Positions 41,005 to 49,660 of a DNA stretch of 64,000 bases are shown one piece after another. Each line of letters begins with the position of its first letter. Within the stretch, counting starts at the first letter, position 1. The DNA comes from Bacteroidales bacterium 52_46. Its GTDB lineage: Bacteria; Bacteroidota; Bacteroidia; Bacteroidales; Muribaculaceae. The notes under the pieces were generated by a model. The model ran no database searches. It was not told where the DNA came from and worked only from the letters and a program-made list of their open reading frames with translations. The stretch spans positions 1-64,000 of the forward strand of contig MNQK01000030.1 in the NCBI GenBank assembly GCA_001915385.1. Direction: 5' to 3'. A program made the position numbers and the translations under genes.

Positions 41005-41736
41005 TTACCGTTCTTCGGGGTGCTTGCGGTAGTATTCTTCGAGGATGTAGCGGATATTGAAGTAGAAGCCCTCGGGGGTTTTGTCGTCGCCCTCCTCGCG
41101 ATGGATTTTGATATAGTCGTAGTAGGGGGCTACGTATGTGGCCTCGTCGGCGATATTGTTCTTGAAATTCAAGATGTTGTATTCATGTTTGGGGTCGGTT
41201 ACTATCCAGGCGTTGTCGGCGTCGACACCGGTGCCCGTCGACAGTATCGCTTCGAGAAGATGGTTGAGACGGAACTGCCATATTTTTGCGCGGTTTACCT
41301 TGCCGCGGTTTTGAAGGGCATAAATGAGGAAGTTGATCTGCTGGAGGTCAAAGGGGTCGTCGAGGAGCGCCTGCTCGGCATAGTCGATGATTGTGTCGAG
41401 TTCGGCACGGGTGTGTGTTTTCTTGTAATACAGCTGCTCGATTTCGCTGTCGAAAGGTGAACGGCGATAGGGATTGTAGTCCTCCTGGAACACGCTTCCG
41501 AGGTAGAGATAGCGGTAATCCTCAAGCGTCATGAGTGTGTCATTTTTCTCATAGTCGGCCATCAGTTTCGGATAATAATAACGGCTCGAGGGATTGAGCA
41601 CTTCCGATTTTATTCTATCCATATCGGGACGCACTGCGGTAGGCTTGACCGCTACGGTCTTGCCGGCAGCCGATGCGCCAAACGCGGAGAAAGCCGCGAT
41701 AATGGCCACGATTGCAATTCGAAGGTTGTTCATCAT
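41005..41736 (-). CDS. DUF4919-like exported protein
   Basis: A 243-residue protein with a signal peptide (MMNNLRIAIVAIIAAFSAFGASAA). The rest is helical and resembles DUF4919: YYYPKLMADYEKNDTLMTLEDYRYLYLGSVFQEDYNPY, then a TPR-like DPFDLQQINFLIYALQNRGKVNRAKIWQFR, and a C-terminal GFYFNIRYILEEYY. Periplasmic, function unknown. It follows the ABC transporter pair on the same strand by 33 bases and may share its transcript. Confidence 0.82.
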   Translation of the reverse strand: MMNNLRIAIVAIIAAFSAFGASAAGKTVAVKPTAVRPDMDRIKSEVLNPSSRYYYPKLMADYEKNDTLMTLEDYRYLYLGSVFQEDYNPYRRSPFDSEIEQLYYKKTHTRAELDTIIDYAEQALLDDPFDLQQINFLIYALQNRGKVNRAKIWQFRLNHLLEAILSTGTGVDADNAWIVTDPKHEYNILNFKNNIADEATYVAPYYDYIKIHREEGDDKTPEGFYFNIRYILEEYYRKHPEER

Positions 41737-41769
41737 ATCAAAAAAGGTTGAAGGACACGGTTACGAGTG

Positions 41770-42978
41770 TCAGGAGTTATAGAAATTACGGTTCACATTG
41801 CGGTGTATAGCGATAATATTGACAGCGGTGACGACGACCATAAGCAGCAGCCCGACAAGTATGGTCACCCCGCAGCCTGTTGTGGTCAGTCCGAGCGAGC
41901 CGAACAGGCCTTTCCACAGATGCGACGCCACAACGGCCACTATCACTGCCGCCGCGAGTATGGAACCGTTGAGCACGGCCACCATACGGTAATAGTATGC
42001 TCCGACCTGACGCGGCGTGTAGCCGAGCATGAGCAGGTCGTGTATCTTGTCCTTGTTTTTCTGGAGCAACAGACTGATGCTGAGCATAAGTATAAAGAAC
42101 GCGAGCGCGCAGATGACCAGCCCTATCGCTATCACCACGGCCGATACTATCGACAGGAAGTAGGCCGCACGGCCCTGATTGAGTTTCTCGCCGGATACCT
42201 CGATGCCGTTCTCCGAGAAATATTTCTCGATGGCGGGATTGCCGGGGTCGTTTGTCTCGACGATGAGCCGAGCCACGTTGGCCGGCTCGGAAGGGTCGCC
42301 GAACTCGGCGTTGGCCCATTTCATGAACGCCTCAGGCACAGCGATAGTGTTGAGACGTGACGAGAACCCCACGATTCTGCCGGTGCGGTATACGCGCCGA
42401 CCGTTGCCGCTGAGCGAGAGCGTAAGCGGCACTGAACCTACGAGTTGCTCGCTGAGCTGAGGCATGCCGCGCGATGCTGCGAAGCCGAAGTTGTAGAGAG
42501 CGAGATAATCACGCGATATCACGATAGGGATAATGGCGGTCGAGTCGGAGGGATCATATCCCCACCCTTCGGGCTTCACGTCGAAGAACTCGTCGGGGAT
42601 TGACTCGAAAAAGAGGTGCGTCGACATGCCGCGCCCGGCGAAATCGATTGCACCGTTGACATGAAAGCGTGAGGGAGTGAACTCGCCTATGTTCTCGACC
42701 CACGGCTGCTGCCGGAGCGAAGCGACATCATCTTCGGAGAAAGCCGAGGTCTGCCCTTTGAGTGTGTTCACATCGCTCACGTGCTTCGATATTATCATGT
42801 AGTCGCGTGATATGAAGGTATCCTCCGATTCGTTTTCGGCGGCCGTCGTGTCGCGGTAGAACTGCAGCGCCGTCAGCAGGATTGCGAGTCCCACGAAATT
42901 GGCTATCGAGTATCCGGCTATCTGGCCGACCGATATGTTTTTTCTCAGCAGACGGTTGACGGGATTGTGGAGTCTCAT
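41770..42978 (-). CDS. ABC transporter permease, FtsX/MacB-like
   Basis: A 402-residue permease with one N-terminal helix (YSIANFVGLAILLTALQFY), a large periplasmic domain (about residues 45-275) and three C-terminal helices, the FtsX/MacB topology. After the second helix SLLLQKNKDKIHDLLMLGYTPRQV is the cytoplasmic coupling segment. Such transporters move or signal across the envelope (lipoproteins, peptides, septum enzymes) rather than import nutrients. It overlaps the ATPase gene by four bases (ATGA). Confidence 0.88.
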   Translation of the reverse strand: MRLHNPVNRLLRKNISVGQIAGYSIANFVGLAILLTALQFYRDTTAAENESEDTFISRDYMIISKHVSDVNTLKGQTSAFSEDDVASLRQQPWVENIGEFTPSRFHVNGAIDFAGRGMSTHLFFESIPDEFFDVKPEGWGYDPSDSTAIIPIVISRDYLALYNFGFAASRGMPQLSEQLVGSVPLTLSLSGNGRRVYRTGRIVGFSSRLNTIAVPEAFMKWANAEFGDPSEPANVARLIVETNDPGNPAIEKYFSENGIEVSGEKLNQGRAAYFLSIVSAVVIAIGLVICALAFFILMLSISLLLQKNKDKIHDLLMLGYTPRQVGAYYYRMVAVLNGSILAAAVIVAVVASHLWKGLFGSLGLTTTGCGVTILVGLLLMVVVTAVNIIAIHRNVNRNFYNS

Positions 42979-43634
42979 AGGCGTAATATTTTATTACTGT
43001 CGATAGATAGATGGTTGCCGACCGAAGTGGCGATGACCGAAGCATGGCGTGAATCGGCATGGCTGGTTATCATCTGCGCCACGGTGTCGTTGTTGCGTGC
43101 GTCGAGATGGCTCACCGGCTCGTCGAGCAGGAGGAAGTCGAACGGCTGCGCCAGTGCCCTGATGATGGCAACGCGCTGCTGCTGCCCTATGGATAGGCGT
43201 CCGGCCACGACGTCGGCACGGTGGTCTATCGACAGCTGCTCGAACATGCGCCGTATGTCGGCTTCCGAATAGTAGTCCGTAAGACGGTTCTTGAGCAACA
43301 CATTGTCAAGAGCCGTAATCTCGGGGAAAAGGCTCAGCTGCTGCGGCAGATATGCCAGCGACATGCGTCGCAGCTGCGACCATTTCTCGGTGCTGAAACC
43401 ACGCACGTCGTTGCCGTCAAACAGTATGGTCCCCTCATAGTCGCGGCGGTTGCCGTAGAGAAACGCGCACAGCGACGATTTGCCCGTGCCCGACTCGGCG
43501 AACACGAGGTAGGACAACGGCTTTTCAAACGCCACGTGCCGCAGCCAGATGTCGGAATTGACGATGCGCGGCTCATTCTTTTCCTCGCGGAAAACCTCGG
43601 GCAGCAGATTGTTGATTGTTATCTTTTCTATCAC
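42975..43634 (-). CDS. ABC transporter ATP-binding protein
   Basis: A 219-residue ATPase partner of the permease. The Q-loop is in LAYLPQQLSLFPEI, the signature is LSIGQQQRVAI, Walker B is FDFLLLDEP and the D-loop SHLDAR. The Walker A reads AESGTGKSS, where the first Gly of GxxGxGKS is Ala; the key Gly-Lys-Ser is kept. The family start is best met by GTG at 43632-43634 (VIEKITINN); a longer frame from 43715 would be read from the GGGACGCGAT repeat. The order is ATPase, then permease, then the DUF4919-like gene. Confidence 0.85.
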   Translation of the reverse strand: MIEKITINNLLPEVFREEKNEPRIVNSDIWLRHVAFEKPLSYLVFAESGTGKSSLCAFLYGNRRDYEGTILFDGNDVRGFSTEKWSQLRRMSLAYLPQQLSLFPEITALDNVLLKNRLTDYYSEADIRRMFEQLSIDHRADVVAGRLSIGQQQRVAIIRALAQPFDFLLLDEPVSHLDARNNDTVAQMITSHADSRHASVIATSVGNHLSIDSNKILRL

Positions 43635-43675
43635 AGTTCTTTCAGTTTTTTTAACGTCACAACGCCGAATGCACA

Positions 43676-43897
43676 TGTAGGGACGCGATTCATCGCGTCC
43701 GCGCCCGCATGGCACATTACCATAATCGGGATTACTAATTCAGATGCGGAGGGTGTTGCAAAACGCCCAATTGTAGGGACGCACGGTCTGTGCGTCCGGA
43801 AAGCGGGGATTGGTTATCAAGGCATTATCGGACGCACAGACCGTGCGTCCCTACTTTATTAGCCAAAATTTCGCAGTTCTGCAACACTGTCCCTACA
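43676..43897. repeat. GGACGC hairpin cluster
   Basis: A hairpin GGGACGCGATTCATCGCGTC (43679-43698), then an inverted repeat with arms 43773-43799 and 43829-43854 (GTAGGGACGCACGGTCTGTG and complement), then CCAAAATTTCGCAGTTCTGC. The second part is shared with 40333-40440. The hairpin at 43932-43966 (GCGGGGCG/CGCCCCGC) completes a 353-base spacer without a gene. Confidence 0.85.
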
Positions 43898-43987
43898 ACG
43901 TGTTTTCCGCGTGTTATTTTTTTATGAGCGGGGCGCTCATGGTCCCATGATACGCCCCGCGCTAATCAATACGGTCTGTTTCAGGCT

Positions 43988-45643
43988 TTAAAGCTCGGGA
44001 GCAGGCTCGTATTCGGCATAATCGCCGTAATCGTAGTAGTCATCATAGTCGTAGTCGTCGCCATAATTCATGTTGCTCATCATCTGACCGACGTACTCCA
44101 TCAGTTTGTTGAGATTGTTCATGTCGGTGAGCGGCTCGATAATGGCCTGGAGGTAGTTGGCGTCGGTACCGGTAAGCTCCGAACGGAATTTAAGGGCATC
44201 GGCTTCAAGCCAGAGCGCGCTTTCCGAACCGAAGTTCCAGCCGAAACCTGCAAGGGTGGGATTTGCATCGTAGCGGCTGTACATCATGAAGCGCTTGCCG
44301 GTAAACTTGTCGGCGAGCGAGGAGCTGTTGCCTCCGCCGTTGCAGTTGGCCACGGTGAGATAGCCGTTCTCGTTGCCGAAATAGAGGTCGAACACGTTGG
44401 GTACAGCCACGCTGTAAAGACCGTCGGCGCCCTGAACGGGAGTCATGTTGCTGCTCTGCATGAACGAGCACATCATCTCGGTGTATTTAGCCACAACGTC
44501 GGCGGGATAGTGAGCCATAGCCACGAATTTGAGGTTCTTGAGCACCATCTCGGCCAATGCGGTCTCCGACATGTTCATCATGCTCACGGGGTCAGCGCCG
44601 GCAAGGCTGTTGCATTCAAGAGCGATGGCGGCAGTGCCGTCCCATGCGGTAAGCAGGTCGAGATACTGCGCGTCGGAAGCGTTGTAGGGTTTCGACTTGA
44701 AATCGGCCGCTGCATCGTCAATCAGTTTCTTGACATCGGGGTCAGCTATATTTCCGCAAGCCATGACCGCGTTGGCGTCGGCAGGAACATTATTGAGGAA
44801 GTCGGTGTCGATGACATTGAGCATCTTGCCGAACTCATTGCGATTGCCGTCCTTGTCGATGAGATAGAACTCGCCGCTTACGGTGTTGCGGTCAAACTTC
44901 AGCGAACCGCATGCATAGTAATCCATCACATTGGCAAGTTTTGCAGCGAGCCCCGCGGGAACGCCGTTGCGGGTAAGCTCACCCTTTATATCTTCGCCAT
45001 GGGCGGCGAGTTTCTTGTTGGCTTCGGGGAGGTTGATGACCATGGCAAAAGCGTTGTCATCGGAGAGGATATCGCCTACGCCTTTGAGAGACGCGATATT
45101 GCTTTCGGCGGCTTTCTCAATCTGTTTCTTAATGGATCCGAGTCCGTCGGACCACCATATCATATTGTCCTTTATGGCTATGACCATGCGGCCTGAAGCC
45201 TTGAACACTACAAATCCGTCCTCATCGGACTGATTGCCCAAAAGTTCTTTGAGATGCTTCTTGACCGGCTCGGCATCGCTGAGCATACCGACACCGATAC
45301 CGTCGCCGTCGGCAGTCACTGCCACCATTATGGCATCGAGCTTTATTCCCTCGGTATAAGCGAGATATGAATTAACGACATTGAGAGCGGCGGCTCCGGC
45401 CTGCTGCTTGATGACGTCGCTGTATTTCTGCGAGAGTACGATTTTTCCGTTGTCGACGGTGCAACCTGCATTTTCAATTATCTGCTGCGGGTTGATTTTG
45501 ACCACCATAAATGCCGATGCGGGAATATTCTCCACCAGTTTGTCGCCACTGCCGCTCTTACTGCAGGAAGTGAGCATACAAGCGACCAATGCCAATGACA
45601 TCAGTCCGCCAAGCGCCCTTAGCGCGAGCTTTTTCAATTTCAT
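43988..45643 (-). CDS. DUF4836-like lipoprotein
   Basis: A 551-residue lipoprotein: the signal MKLKKLALRALGGLMSLALVACMLTSC ends in a lipobox cysteine. The N-terminal block SGDKLVENIPASAFMVVKINPQQIIENAG is the DUF4836-like signature of Bacteroidales, and two similar alpha/beta halves follow. The tail is extraordinarily Asp/Tyr-rich (NYGDDYDYDDYYDYGDYAEY). It is anchored in the inner or outer membrane with the protein in the periplasm or on the surface. Function unknown. Monocistronic. Confidence 0.82.
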   Translation of the reverse strand: MKLKKLALRALGGLMSLALVACMLTSCSKSGSGDKLVENIPASAFMVVKINPQQIIENAGCTVDNGKIVLSQKYSDVIKQQAGAAALNVVNSYLAYTEGIKLDAIMVAVTADGDGIGVGMLSDAEPVKKHLKELLGNQSDEDGFVVFKASGRMVIAIKDNMIWWSDGLGSIKKQIEKAAESNIASLKGVGDILSDDNAFAMVINLPEANKKLAAHGEDIKGELTRNGVPAGLAAKLANVMDYYACGSLKFDRNTVSGEFYLIDKDGNRNEFGKMLNVIDTDFLNNVPADANAVMACGNIADPDVKKLIDDAAADFKSKPYNASDAQYLDLLTAWDGTAAIALECNSLAGADPVSMMNMSETALAEMVLKNLKFVAMAHYPADVVAKYTEMMCSFMQSSNMTPVQGADGLYSVAVPNVFDLYFGNENGYLTVANCNGGGNSSSLADKFTGKRFMMYSRYDANPTLAGFGWNFGSESALWLEADALKFRSELTGTDANYLQAIIEPLTDMNNLNKLMEYVGQMMSNMNYGDDYDYDDYYDYGDYAEYEPAPEL

Positions 45644-45917
45644 AAATGTTTATTATTGGTTATTAAACGATTAGCTTGTCACAACGATGCGGATTGCAAT
45701 GCAAGCACATAATATAGACGCGCGATGCGCCAAAATGTTACATCTTACGGCCGACAACCGCACTTTATCCAACGGTATCAATCGATACCATCTCTCCACA
45801 AAGATACTCATTTTCACACAAATCGGCTCTGCAATATCCACATCTTTATATTTATTTCACATTTAAAGCATCCAAACAACGCGTTCTGCCGCCTGATTTC
45901 TAACTTAAATCACTCTT
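45644..45917. other. Spacer, nothing recognised
   Basis: The divergent spacer between the DUF4836-like and aminotransferase genes. It is AT-rich and holds neither a repeat family nor a convincing gene. Confidence 0.6.
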
Positions 45918-45951
45918 TTTGCTCTTGTTTAAAAGAAAAATGCTATCTTTG
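45918..45951 (+). promoter_or_regulatory. Promoter TTTG-N22-TATCTTTG for aminotransferase
   Basis: TTTG at 45918-45921 and TATCTTTG at 45944-45951, 17 bases before the aminotransferase ATG. Spacing is two bases longer than ideal. Confidence 0.65.
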
Positions 45952-45968
45952 CCGAAAATTTTATACTT

Positions 45969-47162
45969 ATGACACATATCTCCGAGCTTATACAATCGCT
46001 CTCCCCCTCGGCCACTCTGGCAATGTCGCAAAAGAGCAACGAACTCAAGGCACAAGGCGTCGACGTAATCAATCTCTCGGTCGGCGAACCCGATTTCAAC
46101 ACCCCCGAGCATATCAAGGAGGCTGCCAAACGCGCCATCGACGAGAATTTCACGTTCTATACGCCCGTGCCGGGCTATATGTCGCTGCGCAAGGCCGTAT
46201 CCCGAAAGCTCAAAGAGGAGAACGGCGTTGATTTCGCGCCCGAACAGATTGTAGTGTCAAACGGTGCGAAGCAGGCTCTGTGCAACGTGATACTCGCCTC
46301 AATCAATCCGGGCGACGAGGTGCTCATCCCTACGCCGGCATGGGTGTCGTATGTGGAGATGGTGAAACTCGCCCGCGGCACAAATGTGCTCGTGCCCACC
46401 ACCTTAGAGGATAATTTCAAAATCACGCCCGAGCGCCTCGAGGCCGCCATCACTCCCCGCACGCGCATGGTGCTCCTCTGCTCGCCGTCCAACCCTACCG
46501 GTTCGGTATACTCGCGTGAAGAGCTTCAGGCACTTGTCGACGTCATCGCCAGATACCCCGACATCATAGTCCTCTCCGACGAGATATACGAGCATATCAA
46601 TTTCACCGGTTCGTTCACATCGCTGGCATCGTTCCCAGAAATAGCCGACCGCGTGGTAATAATCAACGGTGTGTCAAAGGCTTACGCCATGACCGGATGG
46701 CGCATCGGCTACTGTGCCGCTCCGCTGTGGCTCGCCAAGGCTGTCAACAAGTTGCAAAGCCAGTACACATCGGGGTGTTCGTCAATAGCCCAGAAAGCTG
46801 CCGAAGCCGCCTACGACGGCCCGCAGGACTGCGTGCACGAGATGTGTGAGGCGTTCCGCCGCCGTCGCGACCTCGTGGTCGAGCTGGCGCGACAGATTCC
46901 CGGCCTCGAATGCAACGAGCCGCAGGGCGCGTTCTATCTTTTCCCGCGCGTAACGTCGTTCCTCGGCAAATCGGACGGCGAACAGACCGTCAACACGTCG
47001 GGCGAACTCGCGCTCTACCTCCTCGACAAAGCGCATGTGGCCACGGTCGACGGAGCCGCATTCTGCCTCGACGGATATATCCGCCTGAGCTATGCCACTT
47101 CCGACGACAATATCCGCGAAGCAATGCGCCGCATAGCCGACGCGCTCGCCAAACTGAAATAA
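45969..47162 (+). CDS. Pyridoxal-phosphate aspartate aminotransferase
   Basis: A 397-residue class I aminotransferase. It has NLSVGEPDFNTPEHI near the start, the substrate-binding SPSNPTGSVYS, the cofactor-binding LSDEIYEHI, the Schiff-base lysine in GVSKAYAMTGWRIGY, and the C-terminal Arg region YIRLSYATS. It belongs to the Ib aspartate aminotransferase group. It interconverts aspartate and glutamate with oxo acids in the cytoplasm. tyrS follows 34 bases later on the same strand; the two probably share a transcript. Confidence 0.93.
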   Translation: MTHISELIQSLSPSATLAMSQKSNELKAQGVDVINLSVGEPDFNTPEHIKEAAKRAIDENFTFYTPVPGYMSLRKAVSRKLKEENGVDFAPEQIVVSNGAKQALCNVILASINPGDEVLIPTPAWVSYVEMVKLARGTNVLVPTTLEDNFKITPERLEAAITPRTRMVLLCSPSNPTGSVYSREELQALVDVIARYPDIIVLSDEIYEHINFTGSFTSLASFPEIADRVVIINGVSKAYAMTGWRIGYCAAPLWLAKAVNKLQSQYTSGCSSIAQKAAEAAYDGPQDCVHEMCEAFRRRRDLVVELARQIPGLECNEPQGAFYLFPRVTSFLGKSDGEQTVNTSGELALYLLDKAHVATVDGAAFCLDGYIRLSYATSDDNIREAMRRIADALAKLK

Positions 47163-47196
47163 CCGTTAACCTACATAATATCAATTCACTACTTAG

Positions 47197-48492
47197 ATGG
47201 ATTTCATACAGGAACTCACCTGGCGCGGTATGATTCACTCCGTGACTCCCGGCGCCGACGAACAACTCAAAAAAGGCATGACTACGGCCTATTTGGGCAT
47301 CGACCCGACGGCCGACTCTCTACATATAGGCCACCTCGTGGGCGTGATGATGCTCAAGCATTTCCAGCGCGCCGGCCACCGTCCCATCGCCCTCATAGGC
47401 GGCGCGACAGGCATGATAGGCGACCCCTCGATGAAAAGCCAGGAGCGCAAGCTCATCGACGAGGAGACTCTGCGCCACAACCAGGAGGCCATCAAACGCC
47501 AGCTCGCGAAATTCCTCGACTTCGACTCCGACGCTCCCAATGCGGCCGTGCTTGTCAACAACTACGACTGGATGAAAAACTTCTCGTTCCTCGAGTTCAT
47601 CCGCGACATCGGCAAGCATATCACAGTCAACTACATGATGTCCAAGGACTCGGTCAAGAAACGTCTTTCGGGCGAGTCGCGCGAAGGCATGTCGTTCACC
47701 GAATTCTCCTACCAGCTTCTCCAGGGTTATGACTTCCTCCATCTCTACGAAGACATGGGATGCCGCCTGCAGCTCGGAGGCTCCGACCAGTGGGGCAACA
47801 TGACCACCGGAACCGAACTCATACGCCGCATCAAGGGCGCTGACGACGCATTCGCCCTCACCTGCCCCCTCATCACCAAGGCCGACGGCGGCAAATTCGG
47901 CAAGACGGAGAGCGGCAACGTATGGCTCGACCCGCGCTACACGTCACCCTACAAGTTCTACCAGTTCTGGCTCAACGTATCCGACGCCGATGCCGAGAAA
48001 TACATCAAGATTTTCACCGCCCTTCCCAAAGAGGAAATCGACGACCTCGTGGCACAGCAGGCCGCCGACCCGGGCCAGCGTCCGCTGCAGAAACGTCTCG
48101 CAAAGGAAATCACCACGATGGTGCACAGCGCCGAAGACTACGAGGCGGCAGTAGAGGCATCACAGATACTCTTCTCCAACAAAGCGTCGGAGACACTGCG
48201 CAAAATCGACGAGGACACGCTCTTGGCCGTATTCGAAGGCGTTCCGCAGTTTGAAATCTCGGCCGACGACCTCAACGGCGAAACCAAAATAGCCGACCTT
48301 CTCACCGAGAAAGCCGCCGTATTCCCCTCGAAAGCCGAGCTCCGCAAACTCGCCCAGCAGGGCGGATTCTCCATCAACAAAGAGAAAGTGAGCGACGTCT
48401 ACGCCCCCGCAACCGCCGACCTACTCCTCAACAACAAATACATCCTCATCCAGAAAGGCAAGAAAAACTACTTCCTCCTCCGCGTGAAATAA
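47197..48492 (+). CDS. tyrS: Tyrosyl-tRNA synthetase
   Basis: A 431-residue class I synthetase. The HIGH motif is in DSLHIGHLVG, the tyrosine pocket QLGGSDQWGN, the KMSKS loop reads KFGKTESG, and a C-terminal S4-like RNA-binding domain ends the protein (FPSKAELRKLAQQGGFSINKEKV). The last seven codons and stop are duplicated in tandem directly downstream (48473-48492 and 48493-48512). Confidence 0.97.
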   Translation: MDFIQELTWRGMIHSVTPGADEQLKKGMTTAYLGIDPTADSLHIGHLVGVMMLKHFQRAGHRPIALIGGATGMIGDPSMKSQERKLIDEETLRHNQEAIKRQLAKFLDFDSDAPNAAVLVNNYDWMKNFSFLEFIRDIGKHITVNYMMSKDSVKKRLSGESREGMSFTEFSYQLLQGYDFLHLYEDMGCRLQLGGSDQWGNMTTGTELIRRIKGADDAFALTCPLITKADGGKFGKTESGNVWLDPRYTSPYKFYQFWLNVSDADAEKYIKIFTALPKEEIDDLVAQQAADPGQRPLQKRLAKEITTMVHSAEDYEAAVEASQILFSNKASETLRKIDEDTLLAVFEGVPQFEISADDLNGETKIADLLTEKAAVFPSKAELRKLAQQGGFSINKEKVSDVYAPATADLLLNNKYILIQKGKKNYFLLRVK

Positions 48493-48531
48493 CCCTCCTC
48501 CGCGTGAAATAACAAGGAAAAGTACCACCAC

Positions 48532-48592
48532 AAAAAAACGCCGGCAACGGAGACCGCGAACAAACATCGCGCACCCCATTGCCGGCATTTTT
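48532..48592 (+). terminator. Terminator after tyrS
   Basis: The stem GCCGGCAA / TTGCCGGC closes a long loop that holds an inner CGCGA/TCGCG hairpin. TTTTT follows. Confidence 0.85.
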
Positions 48593-48642
48593 ACACCCCA
48601 GAGAGCGAATAAGCGAATTTAGGCGTAATTGCAAGACGCAAA

Positions 48643-48674
48643 TTTGGAAATTAGCATCATTTTTCCTAACTTTG
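48643..48674 (+). promoter_or_regulatory. Promoter TTTG-N20-TAACTTTG of polysaccharide cluster
   Basis: TTTG at 48643-48646 and TAACTTTG at 48667-48674 have exact 20-base spacing. It points into the UpxY-type gene and the polysaccharide genes behind it. Confidence 0.8.
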
Positions 48675-48681
48675 CGCCGCA

Positions 48682-48928
48682 TTAGCACTGCTTAAACGGG
48701 CTTGATTATCAACTACAAACTACATCTGACCGATTGGCTATAAAACACGCAGCTGACTGGTATGAAATAAAAACCATCAAAATTTCGCAAGACTTTGCAG
48801 TCGAGAAAAAGCCCCTAACTTTTGGAACAAGCAAGTATAACCTATTGATTAGTACGCACATACTAATCCGATGGGGATAAAAAGATTTGCCATAGCCCAA
48901 AAATCGCCAATCATAGCAACATACCGGA
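48682..48928 (+). promoter_or_regulatory. Long leader before UpxY-type gene
   Basis: About 250 bases separate the promoter from the ATG at 48929. No convincing gene lies inside. A small hairpin ATTAGTA/TACTAAT is at 48848-48867. In Bacteroides capsule loci such leaders are where UpxY proteins prevent early termination. The function here is inferred from context. Confidence 0.5.
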
Positions 48929-49579
48929 ATGGCGACGGAAAACTTACATTTCATCCCGCTGTACATACAAAATCCCGAGATTCGTACTGCCGACGGAGAA
49001 ACCGCCGTATGGGTAGTCATGCGCTCAAAAAAAGAGAAAATCAGCATCTCCATACCGTCAGCAGGCACAGGACGTGCCATGACCGCGCGGTTATACGGCT
49101 ATGAGCTCATACAGCAACGCGTGCATGAATTCTTCATGCCGATGAAAGAAAGTGTCACGGTAAAATCCGGACGGCACATAAAGAAAGTATCACCTGCCAT
49201 ACCCGACATATTTTTCGTCAACGACACCATAAGCAATATCGACGCGTTAGTCCGACAAAACATAGGTGTGGAATACCTCTACATAAAGGGAATGCCATAT
49301 CGTCAGCCGGTCATAATCCGCGACAGTGAAATGGAAAACTTCATAGCCGCAACCACTTCGAACCAGCGTGTCACATTCCGTACCGCAGGCGACGACAACC
49401 TCTCCCACGTCATAGGTCGCCGCGTCCGCATCCCCCATAACGACACCGTGATAGAAGGCGAACTCCTGACCGTACGCGGCTCCCGCTACCGCCGTCTCCG
49501 TGTCCGCCTCCGCGACTGCCTCGTAGCCTACATAGACCTCACCCTCCCCCCCACCTCCATCATCGAGATACTGGACTAA
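48929..49579 (+). CDS. UpxY-type NusG-like transcription antiterminator
   Basis: A 216-residue NusG paralogue. The N-terminal NGN-like domain runs to about residue 115 (RLYGYELIQQRVHEFFMPMKESVTVKSGRHIKKVSPAIPDIFFV, matching the family pattern of a partner-cut FxPM block and a VFV strand). The KOW-type domain is VIGRRVRIPHNDTVIEGELLTVRGSRYRRLRVRLRDCLVAYIDL. UpxY proteins bind RNA polymerase and let it read through long polysaccharide operons. It is the first gene after the cluster promoter. No UpxZ inhibitor gene follows. Confidence 0.85.
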   Translation: MATENLHFIPLYIQNPEIRTADGETAVWVVMRSKKEKISISIPSAGTGRAMTARLYGYELIQQRVHEFFMPMKESVTVKSGRHIKKVSPAIPDIFFVNDTISNIDALVRQNIGVEYLYIKGMPYRQPVIIRDSEMENFIAATTSNQRVTFRTAGDDNLSHVIGRRVRIPHNDTVIEGELLTVRGSRYRRLRVRLRDCLVAYIDLTLPPTSIIEILD

Positions 49580-49660
49580 TTCATCATAACCCTCTACATA
49601 AGTTTTTTTATCACCTACGGCTTCCTTATTTAATTTGGCCGCAACTCTCACATACACTAT

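Noticed and set aside
48848..48867. The small ATTAGTA/TACTAAT hairpin as an invertible-promoter site
   Set aside because: Only one pair of very short arms is seen and there is no second site or recombinase. Capsule promoter inversion needs longer inverted repeats around the promoter.
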